Assembly (NCBI GenBank): GCA_011033025.1
Contig: WFMF01000072.1
Coordinates: forward strand, 496,001 to 560,000
DNA: 64,000 nucleotides
DNA from: Beroe forskalii
Lineage: Eukaryota; Ctenophora; Nuda; Beroida; Beroidae
Direction of reading: 5' to 3'
Part shown: positions 57,801 to 64,000 of the stretch, piece after piece
Layout of the letters: the number at the start of each line of letters is the position of its first letter
Numbering within the stretch: the stretch's first letter is position 1
The notes under the pieces: generated by a model
What the model was told of the DNA's origin: nothing
Seen by the model: the letters and a program-made list of their open reading frames with translations, nothing else
Database searches by the model: none
Position numbers and translations under genes: made by a program

Positions 57801-58661
57801 CCTCTACGAGCCATAATATAACTACGTGGTACAGGTATCCATGAAGGAGTCATTAACCGCATCTGTAGGCAGTAATAATGCAGTAATATATGCAATTCAT
57901 GCAATGCCTCAATGCTACAAGTCTTACCTCAGGCCTATTTGTAGAGATTCTACCCATTATGGAAAAATCGGAGCCTCCGTAATTCTAACAAAAGAATAAG
58001 TAGTATTGTCTGAATGTTATTGGTTATGATATCTTGGAGAAAATATGAAAGAAGAGCGGCTTTCCGGTCATCCCTTGATCACTAAGATTCTATTTTCTAT
58101 GAAAATTTTTATAAACGCCTAAGTTAGATGTACCTATTTGTTCGAATTCTAAAACTAAAAAAGGCATAATATGATGATAAGTGATCATAGCAGCTTGAAA
58201 GGTATTGAAAGCGCAAATTAATCTTTAAAAAGTGATAATTTATAGTTGATAGATCGTACTAGATAATATCTCGACAGGTTAATTATCTTATTGCTGGTAT
58301 CCGGTCTAGAATTATAGATACCTTGGTCTTTGGATAACACAAAAAAACATTGCTTACTCAAAAAAGGAAAAAAATAATAACATTGAGTACCTAAAATGAA
58401 AGTAACATTTCAAAATCAATTAATATTTGATCGTCATTGTGATGACAAACTTGCCTCCTTTCACAGTTTCACGGCATTTCTTATGCCACTTAAATTGACA
58501 AAATCAAATTTAGCCAGTGTCTCAAAATCAATGTAATTGGTCATTATCCAATCACTAAAGTGTCAAAAATGATTCTACATTTCACCTCTACAAATCAAAA
58601 ATATCTATATGTTTCAAGTCTAATATAATTTCAAGCTCTAATAATTGGTCCCCTATTCTCG

Positions 58662-61294
58662 TTAATTCTTGAAGAAGTTGATGACCGTGGCTCTTGACTT
58701 GCACTTCTGGGTGAAGTGGAGATTGTTGTCACTCTTCTCTGTCACCTTGTACTCGTGCCCTGTAAGATGATTGTAGAAATAGTGAAATAGTAGTTGTAAT
58801 AGTAGAAATGATCTAATAATGCTGAGACCAAAAAACTGATGAAACAAATGAGAGTCTTTTTTCTTGATTAAAGTATGGCAACCAAAAACTGCGAAATCAA
58901 ACAGAATTGAAATTAACGATAATTTGACAGAAATGAACATTTTCTTTTTTTCTTTTTTTTGGATTCGGGGCACTCTGATTATAACAATCACCAAATCTTC
59001 AGGTGCGTCTACCAACCTATGAAGACTGGTGACGTCACCAAGCACTGCCGCGCGCTACAAAAGATGACGTATTTGTAATGCGCTGATATATTACCGAGAG
59101 TGGTGGGTCTACCGACCTAGTTCCTGGACTCCTGATGGTGTTAAGGGCACTGCGCCTGATTCCAAGCTACTCTTCCAGACCTGCGTGCGAGGTGAGAGTT
59201 TTTAGGGTTTTTTTAGAGAGGTGAGAGTTGTTAGGTTTTTAGAAAAGTTAGTGTTTTCAATTTTTAGAGAGGTGATAGTTATTAGGTTTTTACTTCCACG
59301 TTTTTGGGTTACGTAATACTGTAATTTACATGCGAGTTGAGAGTTGTAAGGTTTTTACGTCACCGTTTTTTGGGTTACGTAATAATATAAGTATTCACTA
59401 TCCAGTCTTCTTCAAGAATTTTGCATTTAGCTTCTACGCGCCTTAGTATCAACTAGCAGGGCCCGTGGCCTCCGGCCACCGTTCACCAATTTTTCGCTTC
59501 AGCAATTCGTACAATGTAGAACTGTAGTTCTTATCAGTGATGAGGTCATATTTTAATCACCTGGTGGTGTCAATCGTCACTGGTACTTTCGATCATCGGT
59601 ATGCTTGATTGAGTGGTGTCAGAGAGATAACAGTATTTATTTATTTATTTATTTATATATGAGGAAGAATTATAAGTAGTAAGATAATGGCGTTATTGTG
59701 AGAATCATTCGCCACTTCTCTACTTTTTTACTCTGCTTGAGGACCAAAAACCTTTTGTTGATTCAAGAATAGACTTTTTTGAACCAAATTCGCGAATATA
59801 CTTCTTCATTATACTCACGAGATCAATAGCAGATAGCGCTTCATCAGCTTTTGTCCCTGCGTCAATGACTTCATAACATGTCAGGGTGGGGCTCAAGTCA
59901 TCTTGCATACTCGTACTCTCATCAGTCAGACCGTCAAATACCATCTGACATCTGCAGATTTGGGATATGATGAGTGTGTACTGTGTTGCTTAGTTTTGGG
60001 GAAGATGTGGACTTCCTTTTTAAAGTTTAGATTCTTGTAAAAATTGCTGAAAAAAAATTGGCATAGGGCGTCAAGGATTGAATGCAACTGGGACAGGCAA
60101 TGAAGCAAACCTATCACTGACTATTTGCTCAATCTGGAATGATGAGTGTTTTAATGCCTTTAGACTAACCTGCAGATGAGTGTATCTTGACATAAGACAA
60201 GGTGGAGGTTCCTCTGACTGTCAACCCGTCACTAAAACTACCCTCCATCTCAACTACCATGGTGCCCGGGAAGGCTGTCTTGAAGAAGTCATACGCTGTG
60301 ATACCTGACGGAAGTGATTATAGGCTGACACCGGTTTACTCTGACACCGGTTTACTCTGACATCAGTCTACTCTGACACCGGTTTACTCTGACACCGGTT
60401 TACTCTGACATCAATACACTCTGACACCGGTTTATTCTTACATCAATGAACTCTGACACCATATTTTCATGTTGACACCATTATATAGTGATACACTTGT
60501 ATCCTTGACAGTACTTCTTAATTCTGACTGCGACACTATTTCATCGCTGACACCAATTTGCTTGACACCACTTTGTTTGACACCACTTTGGTTAAGACCA
60601 CTTTGTTTGACACCATTTTGTTTGACACCACTTTGTTTGACACCACCTCAATCTGACACCACCCACTACCACTATTAGACTCACCTAAGTACTGTACGAA
60701 CATTCTGTAGTTGACACCATTTTGTTTGACACCACTTTGATTGACACAACCTTAATCTGACACCACGACAAGACTCACCTAAGTACTGTACGAACATCCT
60801 GAAGTTACTCTGCATGAGGGTCCCCAGGATGTTGAAGTTGACCGGGATGGGAACTGTTGAGTTGAGCTCCAGGGTTTGGGCGCCTTCCAGGGGACAGGAA
60901 AAGCCTTCACCAGTTACCTGATAAAGTTCAACTTATCATTTGTTCGTCATTCTCATTTATTTGCTTCTTTAAGTCACTATTATTTAGTGCTATAAAACAT
61001 TAAGGTATGAACTATGACACTATTCGTGGCTTACTGGCCAAAATTCAATCCAGTCAGGAGGACATTTTGGCCTAAAGAACGATTGCTACGCCGGCTCGGC
61101 GCCATAACGCCGGTCTCGTGGAACCGGCGCCAAACCAGCGTAGCGATTCTTTCTGTCGACCCAAATTTTCATACTACCAGAACCTTATAACTGACCTTGA
61201 CCATGTGATCCTCCCCGAAGCAAATATCAGCTATCACTTTGCTCTTTGCTGTTCCTGTGAACATGGCCTCTGCTCTTTCCATTCGGTGTTCCAT
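58662..61294 (-). CDS. GFP-superfamily protein lacking the chromophore
   Basis: Six exons: 61294-61196, 60917-60779, 60295-60170, 59951-59819, 59180-59117 and 58759-58662; about 219 residues, near the usual GFP length. Family features: MVKVTGEGFSCPLEGAQTLE (as in the V-x-GEG-x-x-x-P-x-x-G-x-Q-x-L strand), VPIPVNFNIL (as LPxPFxxIL), then YDFFKTAFPGTMVVEMEGSF and DG, closely matching the D-Y/F-F-K-x-S-x-P strand. Aligned to coral and jellyfish proteins without gaps from N-I-L to F-F-K, the chromophore triplet x-Y-G is replaced by Q69-S70-N71, and Arg 96 by Met 96; the region of Glu 222 (HFTQKCKSRATV) also shows no clear Glu. The barrel should fold but not form a chromophore, as in nidogen G2F domains. 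No signal peptide. The join of exons 3 and 4 is one base out of phase, so an indel or a misplaced border lies there. The donor after 59117 (gtcggt) is weak. A single-domain, non-fluorescent relative is the best reading. Confidence 0.7.
59186..59365. repeat. Tandem GAGGTGAGAGTT...AGGTTTTT repeat at a splice acceptor
   Basis: Four or five loose units of GAGGTGAGAGTTGTTAGG plus a T run, the last two followed by GTTTTTTGGGTTACGTAAT. It begins about 6-10 bp from the acceptor of exon 5 of the GFP-like gene; the first unit includes part of that splice region. Confidence 0.75.
59636..59657. repeat. ATTT microsatellite
   Basis: About five ATTT units in the intron between exons 4 and 5 of the GFP-like gene. 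Confidence 0.9.
60328..60765. repeat. Minisatellite TGACACC filling intron 2 of the GFP-like gene
   Basis: Left part: TGACACCGGTTTACTC units of 16 bp. Right part: TGACACCACTTTGTT units of 15 bp. TGACACCA is the complement of the TGGTGTCA core found at 13.6, 24.9 and 44.9 kb. The array occupies almost the whole 483-bp intron. Confidence 0.92.
60677..60711 (-). repeat. Duplicated end of exon 2 with its splice donor
   Basis: 35 bp nearly identical to 60771-60805, the last 27 bp of exon 2 of the GFP-like gene plus its GTGAGTCT donor. Minus strand: ATGTTCGTACAGTACTTAG then GTGAGTCT. Two base differences. It sits 94 bp inside the intron, within the minisatellite, and carries a complete second donor. 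Confidence 0.9.
61073..61155. repeat. GC-rich palindrome in intron 1 / exon 1 flank of the GFP-like gene
   Basis: AAAGAACGATTGCTACGCCG and CCAGCGTAGCGATTCTTTC are outer arms; GGCTCGGCGCC and GGAACCGGCGCC inner arms. Strong GC contrast to the surroundings. Looks like another short foldback element; single copy here. Confidence 0.75.
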
Positions 61295-62040
61295 TGTGAA
61301 GCTGCTGCTGGCTCAAACACATCGTAGAATATGTAATCTTATTAATGCCGAATATAATATGACAATCTGTACGTCGAATATTTGGAAATCGCGTAGTTTT
61401 TGATAGGTAGATAACTATATTGCTCGAATCAGAAATTGTCGTGGTAGAAACGGATAACCATTTTGCAACAGATAAATATCAACAGAATGGTGACATTGAA
61501 TATTTACTATGATTCCAATTTGCGAGATTAAACCGATCAGACTACATAATATCATTGAGTGAAATATAAATGTGGGATTGACAAACTCTGGCTATTGTCA
61601 TAATCGAGTAATCGACCATTGTCGAACAAGATATTTTTGGTCTAATTGCAATTATTAGACACAAAATGGCATTGGAACATGGCTAACAGTTGTGCCGTAT
61701 TGGTGAGATTGTGTGGTTAATCAGTAAATTTATTTTGTTACAGGCAATCTTCTCGTGTTTAAGCAGATTTTAGAATCTTTGGACTGGAAGTGTAACGATT
61801 TATGCAGATCTGTCCGCCATTTGGCGTGAAAAGCAAGATAATAGTTGGATACAATAATTGTCAGATTTAAGTATACCAACGATTGTTATTATTAAAATAT
61901 TCACATATTCTGAGGCACTTTCCCAGCCAATGCTTTGAAATTTAAGCTTATAATTTCAATCTGACGTGAAGAGAAGTTACCAAAAGTGAAACTCGATTAA
62001 TGTCGCTCAGAGAAAACCTTAAAATCAGTTAACATAGGTG

Positions 62041-62190
62041 TCGTGAGTTCGAGAAATGAGAGTCATTCTGAAATTTCTGCGTGGCGTGGCGTTGCGCCAT
62101 GTACGTATAGGTTATCCTGTTGAATCAGTATTACGACTAACGTACGTACAAATGGCGGTCGTGTGGAAATTTCAGGAGGCGCAACTTTTA
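62041..62190. repeat. Palindrome family D, copy 1
   Basis: GTCATTCTGAAATTTCTGCG, GCGTTGCGCCATGTACGTA and, inverted, ACGTACGTACAAATGGCGG, GTGTGGAAATTTCAGGAGGC. The second copy is at 63,345-63,500. Confidence 0.75.
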
Positions 62191-63177
62191 TACAATGGAT
62201 GATTGTTCCAGAAATCCCTATTAGAGGGATCATTGATTAATATCCTCCAGCTATAATCAGAATAGAATCAATCCATGATATCTTGTGTCATTGTCATCCT
62301 CTTCATGCCACTCTTTCATTTTAACATTAAACTTTTGGATTCATTTTCCGCGCCCAAATCAGCATCCGCTTCTTCGAAGCTTTTCGTTTGTAACGATGAA
62401 ATTGATTTACATGATCGTCAATCAACTATTAACAAGTAAAAATTCGTTTTTCATTCGAACAAATAATTTATATAACATAGTTTTCCTTTAAAAATAACAA
62501 ACATTTCATAATAATTCTTAATACTGGTAGTGTATTCGATTACTCATTGATACCTTCTTGACTTCACAAAGTTATAAATAGTGATTCATCGAACTATCGA
62601 AATTACGAACTTTCTTCTAGATTCAAAAGTTATCGAAAGTCATTAATTAATGATTATAATGCAAATGGTGATATCAATATGTTCATCCAAAGAGATTTTC
62701 TGTTGTAAGGGTGTGAAACCGTGGTGATACTGATTATTTTGATCTTAATTCTTGTTAAACTACGAAAAGTCATGAACTCTTAAAAAGGTACTCGGCACAC
62801 AAATAAAATTATCAGATCAATTATAACTCAATTTTGTAACATTCTCACGCCTCATGAGTTTATGAATTTAAATAAAGTTTGTGGCTCTATGACATCCAAT
62901 GTCCATACATGAGTACATGACACGTTTCCATTCTTGGGTAAGATAAAAGAGTTTCAAAACTTTCAGCGTCTTAAGCCAGACGCGAAAATATCTATTTACG
63001 AAAATTTTGGCAACGAAAATATCCTGCTGTCACAATGAAACTATGAAATATTGTAACTGAATTTTAAACTGTGAGGAATCTGGGTTATGGGATCGTGGTT
63101 CATGATAGTCTGCACATATTATTTGCACACGAACATTAGGTTTACAATTTGTATGGTCCATTGATGACACTTACAGT

Positions 63178-63312
63178 GGGAGTTCGAACAACAGTTTTGT
63201 GTGCGCGGCGTAAGTTAAAAGTTTGCGCGGCGTACAAACATGTAATTTATGTTTTTACGCCGCGCAAACTTACACCGCGCACACAAAAGTGCGGTTCAAA
63301 CTGTTGCCGTAA
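63178..63312. repeat. Palindrome family C, best copy
   Basis: GTTCGAACAACAGTTTTGTG, TGCGCGGCGTAAGTTAAAAG and TTTGCGCGGCGTAC are answered by TTTACGCCGCGCAAACTTAC, ACCGCGCACACAAAAG and GTGCGGTTCAAACTGTTGCC. Arms are about 60 bp. Confidence 0.85.
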
Positions 63313-63344
63313 ATCGCCTATAAACGTATTCGGCGTTCGACACA

Positions 63345-63500
63345 CATTAAGCACAGGGGTCACGAGTTTGAAAGCGGTAATCTTTCTGAAATTTCCCAGT
63401 CGTGCGCACCATTTATGTACGTGTTATTTACTGTTTAAACAGTATATCACGTACATTAACATACAAATGGTGTTCATGTGGAAATTTCAGAAGGCGCTTT
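63345..63500. repeat. Palindrome family D, copy 2
   Basis: Centred on ACTGTTTAAACAGT. Arms contain GAAAGCGGTAATCTTTCTGA, GTGCGCACCATTTATGTACG and, inverted, ACATACAAATGGTGTTCATG, GAAATTTCAGAAGGCGCTTT. It lies just past the stop codon of the EF-hand gene. Confidence 0.8.
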
Positions 63501-63545
63501 CAAAAATCGCGACATCTATGCTACATATGATGGTTGGAGTCAGTC

Positions 63546-63936
63546 CTACTGCTGGTTCTGCATCATCTTGGTAAACTCGTCGAAGTCGATTTTACCGTCT
63601 CCGTTGGCATCAGCCTCCCTAATCATGTCCTCGATGTCTGCCTCAGCCAGATCGTTGTCAACATTGCTCATAATCTGCCTCAGTTCGGATCTGAGAATAT
63701 GGAGGTTATTAAATTGGTGTCAGTTTAAAAGTTTTGAAATTTTGCTCCCAATTATCACAATAATTGATTATTAATATTTTTAGAAGTTGCCCTCCCTCTG
63801 ATTTTATCGTATTAGATCAATTTACTTTACCTTGAAATGTATCCATCGCCATCTTTATCGAAGAACTTGAAAGCGTCAATGAAGTCCTCAGGAGGCTTCT
63901 CCTTTTGGAAGTGGGGCCCTATCAGCACCTTGAATT
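63546..63936 (-). CDS. Calmodulin-like EF-hand protein, last two exons (partial)
   Basis: Minus-strand exons 63936-63831 and 63690-63546 join in phase 2 and end at a TAG (63548-63546). The reading begins EFKVLIGPHFQKEKPPED, then one EF-hand (FKFFDKDGDGYISRSELRQI), a linker, and a second (IREADANGDGKIDFDEFTKM), ending MQNQQ. Both loops have the D-x-D-G-D-G and D-x-N-G-D-G acidic ligands, so both should bind calcium. The layout matches the C-terminal lobe of calmodulin or troponin C, but the linker differs from the nearly invariant animal calmodulin, so a calmodulin-like or troponin-C-like sensor is likelier. The N-terminal lobe lies beyond the window's right edge. The intron sits inside the third loop, after Ile-Ser. 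Confidence 0.88.
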
Positions 63937-64000
63937 CTGAAATAGATCTGGGATTATAACCAAATGTCTATCCTGTTGCAATCTATTGGCTGAATGTAAG

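Larger units (their letters stand above)
41721..58661. other. Long stretch with no gene recognised
   Basis: No exon with family resemblance was found on either strand. It contains a degenerate repeat just upstream of the Ig gene, many family A palindromes, two family B copies, two minisatellites and a hairpin. Long introns of an unseen gene, or true intergenic DNA, cannot be told apart. Confidence 0.45.
61295..63545. other. Intergenic stretch between two minus-strand genes
   Basis: No exon recognised. It should hold the promoter of the GFP-like gene (right side of 61294) and the 3' end of the EF-hand gene. It carries two copies of palindrome family D and one of family C. Confidence 0.5.

Noticed and set aside
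58662..59045. 127-codon single-exon reading of the GFP-like gene's 3' end
   Set aside because: It reads through an intron; the acceptor before 58759 and phase match to exon 5 fit better, although a short extra exon near 58,980-59,010 cannot be excluded.
60469..60678. 69-codon frame rich in LTPLCLTP
   Set aside because: Product of the TGACACC array in an intron of the GFP-like gene.
63149..63574. 141-codon plus-strand frame
   Set aside because: Runs through palindromes C and D and then antisense to the EF-hand exon; no family resemblance.
1..64000. tRNA and rRNA genes
   Set aside because: I saw no segment with convincing tRNA A/B boxes and cloverleaf or rRNA core sequence; short tRNA-like words alone were not counted.

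Overview
The window looks like nuclear DNA of an animal. It is AT-rich, nearly all open frames are short shadows, and the real coding sequence sits in small exons with GT...AG junctions separated by introns full of minisatellites and short palindromic elements. The proteins that can be assembled are metazoan families: a TRPM-like channel fragment, an immunoglobulin-domain membrane receptor, a GFP-superfamily protein, papain-family proteases with signal peptides, and an EF-hand protein. A marine, non-bilaterian-grade or other invertebrate would fit (the GFP superfamily is known from cnidarians, ctenophores, copepods and amphioxus), but I cannot name the species. All confidently placed genes lie on the minus strand.

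Layout. 1-1,101: a 17-bp minisatellite, then two exons of a probable TRPM-type channel. 1.1-11.2 kb: no exon recognised; palindromic elements and a hAT-like MITE. 11.2-13.6 kb: five small, phase-compatible exons of an unknown charged protein, perhaps upstream exons of the same transcript. 13.6-28.3 kb: repeats, one damaged EGF-like exon on the plus strand, several inverted repeats, a promoter-like patch near 26.6 kb. 28.3-32.9 kb: two intronless papain-like protease genes in tandem, one with a Cys-rich duplicated tail and one with a C-terminal beta-trefoil-like region; each needs two single-base frame corrections in or beside G runs. 33.3-37.3 kb: a 3.5-kb foldback-like element whose arms are ~170-bp tandem repeats, directly followed by a 428-bp MITE whose sister copy is at 22 kb. 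38.5-41.7 kb: an eight-exon gene for a signal-peptide, Ig-domain, single-pass receptor with an ITIM-type tail. 41.7-58.7 kb: no gene seen, but many copies of one short palindrome and two minisatellites. 58.7-61.3 kb: a six-exon GFP-like gene that has lost the chromophore triplet and the catalytic arginine. 63.5-63.9 kb: the last two exons of a calmodulin-like EF-hand gene running in from the right edge.

The genes do not form an obvious pathway. Two themes recur. First, tandem duplications sit exactly on or beside splice junctions (38.85, 40.92, 59.19, 60.68 and 13.62 kb). Second, several families of 70-150-bp imperfect palindromes are scattered through introns and intergenic DNA, the commonest built around TGACGTCA and flanked by TAGGCGG/CCGCCTA, in about 25-30 recognisable copies. 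All exon models are by eye from splice signals, phase and family resemblance; none was tested by alignment.
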